DNA of 23,445 bases from Oscillospiraceae bacterium (GCA_024690695.1 JAILOS010000058.1:1-23445), one strand, 5' to 3'; shown: positions 6,078 to 14,355, counted from the stretch's first letter. Numbers and translations are program-made. The notes: a model not told the origin generated them from the letters alone.

Positions 6078-8652
6078 CTCTCAGCTTCGTCAGGTGGGCG
6101 CGGTCGTTGCTGCGGCGCAGGATCTCGTCGATCTGCTGCAGCACCCAGGCGACCTCCGCCTCAAATTCCCCCGAGGAGCAGCGCAGCACGCCCGAGCGCA
6201 GCGCCGAGAGCCGGATCAGGCTGTCGCTCGTGACGACGCGCACCGCCTCGTTTTTTCCGATCTCGTTGGCCAGCGCCTCCATGTAGGCGTCCGCGGTCTC
6301 CCCGTCCTTTGTGTACACGACGTGGATATTGTGATAATCGCTGCGGGAGCCGGGGTTTGCGGGCGTCCGGTAGGCGTCGAACACCAGCACCAGCTCCGCT
6401 TTCGTATAGCCGCAGTAGCTGGAGAGCATATCCATCAGCCGCTGCCGCGCGAGATCCAGCCGCTCGGCCGCGAGCGCCTTCAGCTCCTTCCAGGCGAAGA
6501 TGACGTTGTAGCCGTCCACGATCAGGGTCTCCCGACGCTGCGGAAGAGCCTGGCCCGCGGCCGCCTCCACACGCTCGGGCGGGCGGTACTGCGGTCTTTT
6601 GATCGGGCCGAATTCCCGCTCCATGATCGCCTCGAGCTCGCGCTCGTCGATGTTCGGGTTCCGCGGCGTCGCGGCGACGACCGTCTCTCTGGCCGGGCGC
6701 AGGCAGCTTTCGAGGTGCATGTAGCCCGGCGCCTCGTTCCATTTCACCGTCAGCGAGCCGCCGTGCGCGCAGAAGACCGAGTCGGCCGGGTTGTCGAGAT
6801 CGCTCTCGGGGTCGTAGCCGAGCTCCGCGACGACGCGCTCCTGCTCCCGGCAGGGCCGATAGCCGTCCGGGCGCAGACTCAGCTTTCCGCGGCCGCGGGA
6901 ATAGGCGGCCAGGATCTCGCCGTAGGAGCCGAGCGCCGCCACCGGGGCGCCGCCCTCCAGGCGGCTGCGTCCGCCGAGCTCCTCGGGAGACTCGAACTGG
7001 CCGCCCATCGCGCGCACGTCGCTGATCGCGCGGCCGATGAGCTCCGTCGGCACCTCGAGCACGAAGTCGTACCAGGGCTCGAGCAGGACGCTTCTGGCCT
7101 GCATCAGTCCCTGCCGCACGGCCCGGTAGGTCGCCTGGCGGAAGTCACCGCCTTCGGTGTGCTTCAGGTGCGCCCGCCCGGCGGCGAGCGTGATCTTCAT
7201 ATCGTTGATCGGCGAACCGGTCAGTACGCCGGGATGCCGTTTTTCGGCCAGATGCGTGAGGATCAGGCGCTGCCAGTTCCGGTCGAGCTCGTCCTCGCTG
7301 CAGCTTGTGTCGAAGACCAGCCCCTGTCCGCGCGGCAGCGGCTCGAGGATCAGATGCACCTCGGCATAGTGGCGCAGCGGCTCGAAATGCCCGACGCCCT
7401 CAACGCGGTCGGCGATCGTCTCGCGGTAGAGGATGTGTCCGGCGTCAAATTCGACCTCGGCGTCGAAGCGCTCGCGGATCAGCGCCTTCAGCACCTCGGT
7501 CTGGATCCTTCCCATCAGGTGCATGCAGATCTCGCGGCCGCGATCGTTCCACACGACGCGCAGCTGCGGATCCTCCTCCTGCAGCTGCAGCAGCTTCGGC
7601 AGCATCAGGCGCGGATCCTCGCCGTTCGGGAAGCGCGCCCGGTAGCTCAGCACCGGCTCGAGCAGCGCCTCTTCGGCGTCCGGCTCTTCGCCGAGGCCCT
7701 GGCCGGGGCGCGTCTCGCTCAGGCCCAGCAGCGCGCAGCATTCGCCCGCGCGCGCAGTCTCCGCGCTCTCGTATTTTGCGCCGGAATACCGGCGGATCTG
7801 CGTGATCTTTTCCTCCCGCGGCTGACCGTCCGCCCCGGTATAGCGCAGCGTTTCGCGCACGGAGAGCGCGCCGCCGCTGAGCTTGACGAAGCTCATCCGC
7901 TTGCCCTGCGCGTCCCGCGCGATCTTGAACACGCGCCCGGCGAAGCGTTCGCCCCGCGGCGGAGCCGGCGTCCAGCGGTCGAGCGCGCGCAGCAGCTCGT
8001 CCACGCCCTCCAGGCGAAGGCCCGAGCCGAAAAAGCAGGGAAACAGCGTCCGGCGGCCGATCAGCTCCGTGAGCTCCGCGTCGGTAAAGCCGCCCGTCTC
8101 GCAATAGCGCTCCATCGCGCCTTCGTCGCACAGGGCGACGCGCTCGTCCCGCTCGGCGTCCGGCGCGGAGAAATCCACGCAGTTTTCGCTCAGCTCGCGC
8201 TGCAGCCGCTCCATGAGCTCCTGCCGGGAGCAGCCCGGCAGATCCATCTTGCTGACGAAGATCAGACAGGGCACGCGGTAGCGGCGAAGCAGACTCCAGA
8301 CCGTCTCGGTGTGGGCCTGCACGCCGTCCGTTCCGCTGACGACCAGCAGCGCACAGTCGAGCGCGGTCATCGTCCGCTCGGCCTCGGCGGCGAAATCCGC
8401 GTGGCCGGGCGTGTCCAGCAGAAAGAGCCTCGTTTTCTCCAGCTCCAGAACGGCCTGCTTGGAAAAGATCGTGATCCCCCGCGCGCGCTCCAGCTCGTGC
8501 GTATCGAGAAAGCTGTCGCCCCGGTCGACGCGGCCCGGCGCGCGCAGCGCGCCCGCGCGGTAGAGCAGCGCCTCGCACAGCGTGGTCTTGCCGGCGTCGA
8601 CATGCGCGACGACGCCGACGACGCGATTCTTTTTTTCCGCAGCTCCGCCCAT
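6064..8652 (-). CDS. TetM/EF-G-like ribosome-binding GTPase fused to a C-terminal YacP/Rae1-type NYN nuclease
   Basis: 862 aa from the ATG at 8652, supported by AAAGGAAAG upstream. An in-frame ATG farther upstream at 8802 would add 50 unconserved residues. The G domain has AHVDAGKT (16-23), RGITI (58-62), DTPGH with catalytic His84, and SKMD (134-137). EF-G/Tet-type domains II-V follow to about residue 600, with the domain V hallmark SRGRGKLSLRPDGYRPC (585-601). A conserved linker contains DLDNPADSVFCAHGG (618-632). Residues 708-845 are a NYN/PIN-like domain of the YacP family: VDGYN (Asp713, Asn716), VFDAY (Asp759), ETADAY (Asp788) and TSD (Asp810). Asp713 and Asp788 align in spacing with the two aspartates reported as catalytic in B. 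subtilis Rae1. An A-site GTPase joined to an A-site mRNA endonuclease suggests stalled-ribosome processing. Tetracycline protection is possible but unproven. Confidence 0.93.
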   Translation of the reverse strand: MGGAAEKKNRVVGVVAHVDAGKTTLCEALLYRAGALRAPGRVDRGDSFLDTHELERARGITIFSKQAVLELEKTRLFLLDTPGHADFAAEAERTMTALDCALLVVSGTDGVQAHTETVWSLLRRYRVPCLIFVSKMDLPGCSRQELMERLQRELSENCVDFSAPDAERDERVALCDEGAMERYCETGGFTDAELTELIGRRTLFPCFFGSGLRLEGVDELLRALDRWTPAPPRGERFAGRVFKIARDAQGKRMSFVKLSGGALSVRETLRYTGADGQPREEKITQIRRYSGAKYESAETARAGECCALLGLSETRPGQGLGEEPDAEEALLEPVLSYRARFPNGEDPRLMLPKLLQLQEEDPQLRVVWNDRGREICMHLMGRIQTEVLKALIRERFDAEVEFDAGHILYRETIADRVEGVGHFEPLRHYAEVHLILEPLPRGQGLVFDTSCSEDELDRNWQRLILTHLAEKRHPGVLTGSPINDMKITLAAGRAHLKHTEGGDFRQATYRAVRQGLMQARSVLLEPWYDFVLEVPTELIGRAISDVRAMGGQFESPEELGGRSRLEGGAPVAALGSYGEILAAYSRGRGKLSLRPDGYRPCREQERVVAELGYDPESDLDNPADSVFCAHGGSLTVKWNEAPGYMHLESCLRPARETVVAATPRNPNIDERELEAIMEREFGPIKRPQYRPPERVEAAAGQALPQRRETLIVDGYNVIFAWKELKALAAERLDLARQRLMDMLSSYCGYTKAELVLVFDAYRTPANPGSRSDYHNIHVVYTKDGETADAYMEALANEIGKNEAVRVVTSDSLIRLSALRSGVLRCSSGEFEAEVAWVLQQIDEILRRSNDRAHLTKLRDGIR

Positions 8653-8683
8653 ACGCTTTCCTTTCGTTCGTTTCTTCGGCAAA

Positions 8684-8712
8684 AGTATAACACAAAGCGT
8701 CCGGCAAGTCGA
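8684..8712 (-). promoter_or_regulatory. Predicted promoter of the GTPase-nuclease/ylmH/pepT operon
   Basis: On the reverse strand, TCGACT (8712-8707), a 17-bp spacer and TATACT (8689-8684). The start site would be near 8677, giving a leader of about 25 nt to the ATG at 8652. The -35 is one base from TTGACT. The rest of the divergent gap (8713-8831) shows no gene. It holds an 11-bp palindrome TACATAATGTA at 8776-8786. Confidence 0.55.
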
Positions 8713-8831
8713 GAGGCAAGATGCCCTCCCCTGCCCTCTGCGCCGCCCAGAGCGTCCGAAGCCATCCGTTTTGTTTACATAATGTACCCCTGCTGTCATC
8801 ATCCGGGCGCTTCAAAAACTTTTTTGCAACT

Positions 8832-8865
8832 TTGACTACCAAAATTGTAAAAGCTATGGTATACT
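8832..8865 (+). promoter_or_regulatory. Predicted promoter(s) for the response regulator and downstream cluster
   Basis: TTGACT at 8832-8837 is followed after 17 bp by TATGGT (8855-8860). Overlapping it is an extended -10, TGGTATACT (8857-8865). Either could be used, and I cannot tell which. The leader to the ATG at 8936 would be about 60 nt. Confidence 0.55.
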
Positions 8866-8935
8866 GTAAGGTGTAGTATCATGCGTTGAGTCTGCGCGCA
8901 AGAAAAAAGCTCTTTGACGAAAGGGGTTTCCATAG

Positions 8936-9625
8936 ATGAAAAAGATCCTTGTTCTGGAAGACGAAGCCAATATCCGCAGTTTCGTCGTGATCAACCTCCG
9001 CCGCAGCGGCTTTGAGCCGATCGAGGCCGAAAACGGCGCGATGGCGCTGGAGAAGCTGAAGGTGAACCCGGATATCTGTCTGGCGCTGCTCGACGTGATG
9101 CTTCCGGATATCGACGGCTTCGAGGTCTGCCGCCGCATCCGCGCCACCGGCTCGAAAATGGGCATCATCATGCTCACCGCCAAAAGCCAGGAGATCGACA
9201 AGGTCACCGGGCTGATGACCGGCGCGGACGACTACGTGACCAAGCCCTTCTCCCCCGCCGAGCTCACCGCGCGCGTCGACGCGCTGATCCGCCGTCTCGG
9301 CATCGACGACGACGAAAAGACCAGCAGCGAGATCAGCAGCGGCCCCTTCCTGCTCAACACGCGCAACCGCACGCTCGAGAAGGACGGACAGCGCCTGAAG
9401 CTGACGCAGATCGAATATCTGCTGATGAAGCTGTTTATGGAAAATCCCGGTAAGGCCATGAGCCGCGAGGATATCCTCACCGCCGTGTGGGGCACGGATT
9501 TCTCCGGCGAGCTGAAGACCGTGGACGTCAACATCCGCCGCCTCCGCATCAAGATCGAGGCCGATCCCACGGAGCCCGAGTATCTGACCACCGTCTGGGG
9601 CTACGGCTACAAGTGGGGCTATTGA
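8936..9625 (+). CDS. OmpR/PhoB-family response regulator
   Basis: 229 aa. The receiver domain (1-115) has the acidic pocket Glu8-Asp9, phospho-acceptor Asp53 in LLDVMLPD, Thr81, Tyr100 and Lys103 in YVTKPF. A winged-helix DNA-binding domain (about 133-229) ends in VWGYGYKW, which is diagnostic of the OmpR/PhoB class. The ATG at 8936 has AAAGGGG 9 nt upstream. A histidine kinase follows after a 95-bp gap, so this is a cognate pair. Such regulators dimerise when phosphorylated and bind direct repeats about 11 bp apart; a repeat of that type lies at 2104-2124, but no evidence here ties the two together. The signal is unknown. The closest functional label could be PhoP-, WalR- or ResD-like, and I do not choose. 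Confidence 0.93.
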   Translation: MKKILVLEDEANIRSFVVINLRRSGFEPIEAENGAMALEKLKVNPDICLALLDVMLPDIDGFEVCRRIRATGSKMGIIMLTAKSQEIDKVTGLMTGADDYVTKPFSPAELTARVDALIRRLGIDDDEKTSSEISSGPFLLNTRNRTLEKDGQRLKLTQIEYLLMKLFMENPGKAMSREDILTAVWGTDFSGELKTVDVNIRRLRIKIEADPTEPEYLTTVWGYGYKWGY

Positions 9626-9650
9626 TTAAAGACTGAAGACGGAAAAATGA

Positions 9651-9707
9651 AGAAGGAAGAACGGCGGCGCACGGTCCGGCCGCGCTTTCCCGGGCTTTCT
9701 TCCTTTT
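9651..9707 (+). other. Inverted repeat in the gap between regulator and kinase genes
   Basis: AAGGAAGAA at 9653-9661 pairs perfectly with TTCTTCCTT at 9697-9705, and the stem is extended by a G-U and an A-U pair. Inside it, GCGGC (9664-9668) can pair with GCCGC (9679-9683). The structure ends about 13 nt before the kinase ATG, close to its weak GGGG ribosome binding site. It could lower kinase expression relative to the regulator or mark an RNA processing site. There is no T-run directly after the stem, so a terminator is unlikely. Confidence 0.4.
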
Positions 9708-9720
9708 CTCGGGGTAAGAT

Positions 9721-10722
9721 ATGTTCAAACAGTTAAAAGTACAGCTGCTGCTCTCCGGTCTTCTCGTGCTGCTGCTGCTGATCCTCGCGATCTCCTGCAT
9801 CACGAAGGGCCTGACGGCGCTGAGCATCTTGCTGCTGCTGCTCGTGTGCATCTATATCATCCTGCTCAACGTCTGGTTCTGGAAGACGGTCTCCTCTCCG
9901 ATCGACCGTCTGACGAAGGCCGCCAGCCGCATCGCCGAAGGCAGCTACGGCACGAAGATCGAGCTTGAGACCGACAATGAGATCGGAAAGCTCGCCGCCG
10001 AGATGAACAACATGAGCGAGAAGGTCGCGATGGCGGAGAAATCCCGCACGGAATTCATCTCGCAGGTCTCGCACGAGCTGCGCACGCCCCTGACCGCGAT
10101 CGAGGGCTGGGCCGAAACCATCGCCTACGACAGCGCCGTTCAGGGCGACTCCCTGCGCGGCATCCACATCATCTCCAAGGAGGCCGAGCGGCTGACCGGC
10201 ATGGTCATGGAGCTGCTGGAATTTGCCCGCATCCAGGACGGGCGCTTCAATCTGCGCATCGAGCTGATCGATATCGCGGCCGAGCTCGAGGACGCGCTCT
10301 TCACCTACGGCGAGCTGATGAAGCAGGCCGGGGTGGAGCTCAATTACACGGAGCCCGCCGGCGAGATCGCTCTGATCCCCGGCGACCCGGAGCGGCTCAA
10401 GCAGGTGTTTCTGAATCTGCTGGACAACGCCGTCAAGCACGGCGGCGATGGCAAAAAGGTGGACGTGAGTCTGTCCGAGGTGCCCCGCGGCGTGTGTATC
10501 CGCATCCGCGACTACGGGCGCGGCATTCCCGAGGGCGAGCTGCCGCACGTCAAGGAAAAATTCTACAAGGGCAGCTCGAAAAACCGCGGTACGGGCATCG
10601 GGCTGGCTGTCTGCGACGAGATCGTCAGCCGCCACGGCGGCGTTCTCAGCATTGAAAACGCCGAGGGCGGCGGCACCCGCGTGACGATCCTGCTCCCTCA
10701 GCAGAATGGAGACCAGGCATGA
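9721..10722 (+). CDS. Sensor histidine kinase with minimal extracytoplasmic loop
   Basis: 333 aa. Two hydrophobic helices (about 8-27 and 31-53) are joined by only a few residues (around ITKG). The protein therefore lacks a periplasmic sensor domain and belongs to the short-loop, membrane-sensing type. A HAMP-like region (about 54-105) follows. The dimerisation/phosphoacceptor domain has His118 in SQVSHELRTPLTA. The ATPase domain has the N-box LNLLDNAVKHG (231-241, Asn236), DYGRGIP (264-270), the F-box FYKGSS and GTGIGL (290-295). It presumably phosphorylates the preceding regulator. Its stop overlaps the start of the DUF1385 gene by 4 bp (ATGA). The ribosome binding site is weak (GGGG). Confidence 0.92.
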   Translation: MFKQLKVQLLLSGLLVLLLLILAISCITKGLTALSILLLLLVCIYIILLNVWFWKTVSSPIDRLTKAASRIAEGSYGTKIELETDNEIGKLAAEMNNMSEKVAMAEKSRTEFISQVSHELRTPLTAIEGWAETIAYDSAVQGDSLRGIHIISKEAERLTGMVMELLEFARIQDGRFNLRIELIDIAAELEDALFTYGELMKQAGVELNYTEPAGEIALIPGDPERLKQVFLNLLDNAVKHGGDGKKVDVSLSEVPRGVCIRIRDYGRGIPEGELPHVKEKFYKGSSKNRGTGIGLAVCDEIVSRHGGVLSIENAEGGGTRVTILLPQQNGDQA

Positions 10723-11705
10723 GCGAGAAAAACACCCCCTGCGCCTTTCGCACCAGCATCGGCGGACAGGCGCTGATCGAAGGGATTTTGATGCGCGGGC
10801 CGAAGAAGCAGGCGATCGTCTGCCGGACGGCCGACGGGCTTGTCGAAAAGACCGAGGAGCTCAAATTCATCAAGGACCGCTATCCGGTCCTCGGCTGGCC
10901 CCTGATCCGGGGCTGCGCGATTTTTCTGTCGTCGCTGGTCAACGGCATGAAGGCGCTGACCTTCTCGGCCGAGCAGGTCCCGCTCGAGGAGCAGGGCGAG
11001 CCGGACAAGCTCGATCTGTGGATTGAAAAGCACTTCCCCGCCGAGCAGGCCCAGAAGCTCATCATCGGCACAGCCGTCGTGCTGGGCATCGCGCTGAGCG
11101 TGCTGCTGTTTATCGTGCTGCCGGTCGAGATCGTGAGCTGGGGCTTCCGGCTGATCGGCGGGATCGACGTCACGGCCGAGTCCTCTCCGGTCAGCATCCC
11201 GGTCATCAACCTATGCGAGGGCGTGATCCGCATCGCGATCCTGCTGACCTATATGTGGCTGGTCAGCAAGGTCAAGGACGTGCGGCGCCTCTTCTCCTAT
11301 CACGGAGCCGAGCATAAAACGATCTTCTGCTACGAGCACGGCAAAGAGCTGACCGTGGAGAACGTGCGGCCCGAGTCGCGCTTCCACCCGCGCTGCGGCA
11401 CGAGCTTCCTGCTGGTCGTCGTGATCGTCAGCATCCTCGTCAACTCGGTGGTCACCGCGAAAAACCGTCTGCTGCGGATGCTGTTCCATCTGCTGCTGCT
11501 GCCGGTCGTCGTCGGCGTCAGCTACGAGATCAACCGCTGGTGCGGCGGGCATGACAACTGGCTCTCGTCCGCCCTGTCCGCGCCCGGGAAATGGCTGCAG
11601 CGCATCACGACCAGCGAGCCGGACGACTCGATGATCGATGTCGCGATCCGCGCGCTGGAGCTGGTCATCCCCGAGGAAAAAGGCAGCGACGACTGGTTGG
11701 GATAA
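10719..11705 (+). CDS. DUF1385 membrane protein (YqhQ-like)
   Basis: 328 aa. The DUF1385 hallmark GGQALIEGILMRGP is at residues 15-28. YHGAEHKTIFCYEHG (194-208) and RFHPRCGTSF (221-230) follow, rich in conserved His and Cys that could bind a metal. Four hydrophobic segments lie at about 114-136, 165-184, 229-247 and 254-273, so it is an inner membrane protein. The family is common in Firmicutes, often directly before prmC, as here (20-bp gap), but its biochemical role is not established. Translation is coupled to the upstream kinase through an ATGA overlap. Confidence 0.92.
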   Translation: MSEKNTPCAFRTSIGGQALIEGILMRGPKKQAIVCRTADGLVEKTEELKFIKDRYPVLGWPLIRGCAIFLSSLVNGMKALTFSAEQVPLEEQGEPDKLDLWIEKHFPAEQAQKLIIGTAVVLGIALSVLLFIVLPVEIVSWGFRLIGGIDVTAESSPVSIPVINLCEGVIRIAILLTYMWLVSKVKDVRRLFSYHGAEHKTIFCYEHGKELTVENVRPESRFHPRCGTSFLLVVVIVSILVNSVVTAKNRLLRMLFHLLLLPVVVGVSYEINRWCGGHDNWLSSALSAPGKWLQRITTSEPDDSMIDVAIRALELVIPEEKGSDDWLG

Positions 11706-11725
11706 ACTACCTGAGGTGAACGCCC

Positions 11726-12580
11726 GTGAAAACATATAACGACATTTTTATCGAGACGCGCAACGCTCTGCGCGACGCCGGGATCGAAAGCTATAATCTC
11801 GAAGCGCGCATCCTGCTGGCCCGCGCGGCCGAGAAGACGACCGCGGAGCTGCTGCGCGACATGCGTCTGTACGCCTCCTCGGCGGTCGAGCGCGCCGCGG
11901 CTGGATATACTGCGCGCCGCCTGGCCGGCGAGCCCGTGGCCTATATCACCGGCTCCTGGGAGTTCTACGGGCTTCCGATGACCGTGACGCCGGACGTGCT
12001 GATCCCGCGCATGGACACGGAGCTGCTGGTGGATACCGCCAAGGAGCTGCTGATCGGCAAAAAGATGGACGCGCGCGTGCTCGACCTCTGCTGCGGCAGC
12101 GGCTGCATCGCCTGCGCGATCGGGCACGAGATGCCCGCCACGCGCCTGGTCTGCGTGGATATCAGCGCGACCGCGCTGGAGGTCTGCCGGAAAAACCTGG
12201 CGCGCAACCGTCTGACAGGCCGCGCCACCGTGATGCAGGCCGACGCTACCTGCTCGCCGCCGATCGGGCTCGGGCAGTTCGATCTGATCGTCGCCAATCC
12301 CCCGTACATAGCCTCCCCCGAGATCCTGACGCTCGAGCCCTCCGTTCGCGATTACGAGCCGATCTGGGCGCTCGACGGCGGAGAGGACGGGCTGAAGTTC
12401 TACAAGGCCATCATCAAATACTGGAAGCAGCTGCTGCCGCCTGGCGGTCTGCTGCTGTTCGAGGTCGGCGAGGGGCAGAGCGTCGCGGTCAGCGAAATGC
12501 TGCTGTCGGGCGGTTTCCGCACCGCGGCCTCCCGGCGGGACACGCGCGGCGTGGACCGTGTGATTCTCGGTGTTATGTAA
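11726..12580 (+). CDS. prmC: Peptide chain release factor N5-glutamine methyltransferase
   Basis: 284 aa, the typical length. PrmC methylates the glutamine of the GGQ motif in release factors 1 and 2 using S-adenosylmethionine. The SAM-binding motif VLDLCCGSGCIACAI is at 118-132 and the substrate-binding NPPYI at 191-195. The helical N-terminal domain and RRLAGEPVAYITG (64-76) also fit. The start is GTG at 11726, with GAGGTG about 7 nt before it. In many Firmicutes prfA is adjacent to prmC. Here the neighbour is recA, and no release factor gene is present in the window. Confidence 0.95.
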   Translation: MKTYNDIFIETRNALRDAGIESYNLEARILLARAAEKTTAELLRDMRLYASSAVERAAAGYTARRLAGEPVAYITGSWEFYGLPMTVTPDVLIPRMDTELLVDTAKELLIGKKMDARVLDLCCGSGCIACAIGHEMPATRLVCVDISATALEVCRKNLARNRLTGRATVMQADATCSPPIGLGQFDLIVANPPYIASPEILTLEPSVRDYEPIWALDGGEDGLKFYKAIIKYWKQLLPPGGLLLFEVGEGQSVAVSEMLLSGGFRTAASRRDTRGVDRVILGVM

Positions 12581-12622
12581 ACCTTTGGCGCTGCGCGCCT
12601 TTCACAGATAAGGAGAGAGAAT

Positions 12623-13726
12623 ATGGCAGAGAAGAAAAGGATCCCCGCTGTCGTGGCTCCCGCGGACAGCGACCGGAAAAAAGCTCTTGAAACGGCAATC
12701 GCCAAGATCGAAAAGGATTACGGCAAGGGAACGATCATGCGTCTGGGCGACGACATCGCCGTGAACGTCGAGGCGCTGTCTACCGGCTCGCTCGCGCTGG
12801 ATCTCGCGCTCGGCATCGGCGGCGTGCCCCGCGGGCGCATCGTCGAGATCTACGGGCCCGAGGCTTCCGGCAAAACGACGCTGGCGCTGCACGTGGTCGC
12901 CTCCGCGCAGAAAAACGGCGGTACCGCCGCGTATATCGACGTGGAGCATGCGCTCGAGCCGGCCTACGCACGCGCGCTGGGCGTGGATATCGACAGCCTG
13001 CTGATCTCCCAGCCGGACACCGGCGAGCAGGCGCTGGATATTGCGGAGTCTCTGGTCCGCTCCGGCGCGATCGACGTGCTGGTGGTCGACTCCGTCGCGG
13101 CGCTGATCCCGCGCGCCGAGCTCGACGGCGAGATCGGCGACACCGTGGTCGGCATGCTCGCGCGGCTGATGAGCCAGGCGATGCGCCGTCTGGCGGGCGC
13201 GATCTCCAAGAACAATTGCACCGTCATTTTCATCAACCAGCTCCGTCAGAAGATCGGCGTGATGTACGGCAACCCCGAGACCACGCCCGGCGGTCTGGCT
13301 CTGAAATATTACGCCTCCGTGCGCATCGACGTGCGCCGGATCGAGACTCTGAAGGCCAACGGCGAGATAATCGGCAACCGCACGCGCGCGAAGGTCGTCA
13401 AGAACAAGGTCGCTCCCCCCTTCCGCGAGGCGGAGTTCGACATTCTGTACGGCGAGGGCATCTCCCGCGTCAGCGAGATCATCGACCTCGCCTCGAAGCT
13501 CGATATCATCGAGAAGGCCGGCGCGTGGTTCACCTGCAACGGCATGCGCATTCAGGGCAAGGAGGGCGTCAAGGAGTACCTGACGGGCAACCCCGAGATC
13601 TGCGACGAGATCGAAAAGCAGATCCGCGAGCGCGCCACCGAACTGATGAGCCCGCAGGCCAAGAAGGCCGCCGTGATCTCCGGCCGCGCCGTGGACGTCA
13701 GCGCCTCGGATTTTGACGAAGGCTGA
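12623..13726 (+). CDS. recA: Recombinase RecA
   Basis: 367 aa, a normal size. RecA forms the ATP-dependent filament on single-stranded DNA for homologous recombination and SOS signalling. Walker [10 protein letters not shown] is at 78-86, the catalytic Glu108 in DVEHALEP, and Walker [11 protein letters not shown] at 152-161. The DNA-binding loop 2 region has [18 protein letters not shown] (204-221). The C-terminus is acidic. AAGGAGAGAG precedes the ATG. No GAAC-N4-GTTC type LexA box or obvious promoter is visible in the 42-bp gap after prmC, so expression probably relies on upstream read-through. recX follows with a 1-bp overlap (TGATG). Confidence 0.98.
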   Translation: MAEKKRIPAVVAPADSDRKKALETAIAKIEKDYGKGTIMRLGDDIAVNVEALSTGSLALDLALGIGGVPRGRIVEIYGPEASGKTTLALHVVASAQKNGGTAAYIDVEHALEPAYARALGVDIDSLLISQPDTGEQALDIAESLVRSGAIDVLVVDSVAALIPRAELDGEIGDTVVGMLARLMSQAMRRLAGAISKNNCTVIFINQLRQKIGVMYGNPETTPGGLALKYYASVRIDVRRIETLKANGEIIGNRTRAKVVKNKVAPPFREAEFDILYGEGISRVSEIIDLASKLDIIEKAGAWFTCNGMRIQGKEGVKEYLTGNPEICDEIEKQIRERATELMSPQAKKAAVISGRAVDVSASDFDEG

Positions 13727-14355
13727 TGGCGGAGCCTCTGAGCATCCGCTCTATGCGCCGCCTCTCGGAGGAGCGTCTGGAGCTGTCGCTCTCCGACGGA
13801 ACGACGCTCGTCACTACGCTCTCCGCCGCGGCCGCGCAGCGCTGCGCCGTCGGACGCGAACTGAGCGTGGAAGCGCTGGAGGAGCTGAAAAGCTCCTCCG
13901 CGCTTGCTCTTTGCCGCCAGCGCGCGCTGGAGCTGCTGAGCCGGCGCTCCTGTTCGGCCGGAGAGCTGGCCGACAAGCTGCTGCGTAAAGGCGAAGCAGA
14001 GGAGAACGTCGCCGCGGTGATCGAGTGGCTGCGCGAGCGGCGCTATCTCGACGACGCGGGTTACGCCGCCGCCGTCGTGCGGCACTACGCGGCGAAGGGC
14101 TGCGGACCGGCTCGGATCCGGCAGGAGCTCAGCCGCCGCCGCGTTCCCCGCGAGCTGTGGGACGAGGCGATGGAGGAGATGCCCGCGGACTCGGACGCCG
14201 TCGACCGCTTTCTGGCGACGAAGCTGCGTGATCCGCGCGACCGCGATCAGGTGAGAAAGGTCAGCGCCGCGCTGCTGCGGCGCGGCTTCGGCTGGGAGGA
14301 GATCCGCTCGGCGCTGCGGCGTCTGGAGACGGATGCGGAGGACTGCGATGAATAA
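13726..14355 (+). CDS. recX: Regulatory protein RecX
   Basis: 209 aa and rich in charged helices. RecX binds RecA filaments and modulates their activity. The core of three-helix repeats runs from about residue 66 (ALELLSRRSCSAGELADKL, then VIEWLRERRYLDDAGYAAAVV, then GPARIRQELSRRRVP) to the C-terminus. The stop-start TGATG junction with recA implies coupled translation. The 3' end overlaps the rimO start by 8 bp. Confidence 0.92.
   Translation: MAEPLSIRSMRRLSEERLELSLSDGTTLVTTLSAAAAQRCAVGRELSVEALEELKSSSALALCRQRALELLSRRSCSAGELADKLLRKGEAEENVAAVIEWLRERRYLDDAGYAAAVVRHYAAKGCGPARIRQELSRRRVPRELWDEAMEEMPADSDAVDRFLATKLRDPRDRDQVRKVSAALLRRGFGWEEIRSALRRLETDAEDCDE

Noticed and set aside
6064..8652. Calling the fusion an acquired tetracycline resistance gene
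   Set aside because: It has the C-terminal nuclease and clade-specific linker, the same base composition as its neighbours, and no mobile element nearby. It looks like a resident housekeeping relative, not a mobile tet gene.
5896..8835. 979-codon plus-strand open frame opposite the GTPase-nuclease gene
   Set aside because: No recognisable domain and its coding strand is clearly the minus strand. It arises from GC-rich codon structure. The same applies to the frames at 2101-3789 (minus) and 18317-20230 (plus).
9647..9736. 29-codon leader peptide before the kinase
   Set aside because: Poor ribosome binding site and it overlaps an RNA stem; not supported enough to list as a gene.
12573..12583. 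TTATGTAAACC as a BirA (biotin repressor) operator
   Set aside because: It resembles one half of a TTGTAAACC-type site, but there is no inverted partner at the required spacing here or at the other copies.
12581..12622. Possible LexA/SOS box before recA
   Set aside because: No GAAC-N4-GTTC or E. coli-type CTG-N10-CAG palindrome is visible in the gap.
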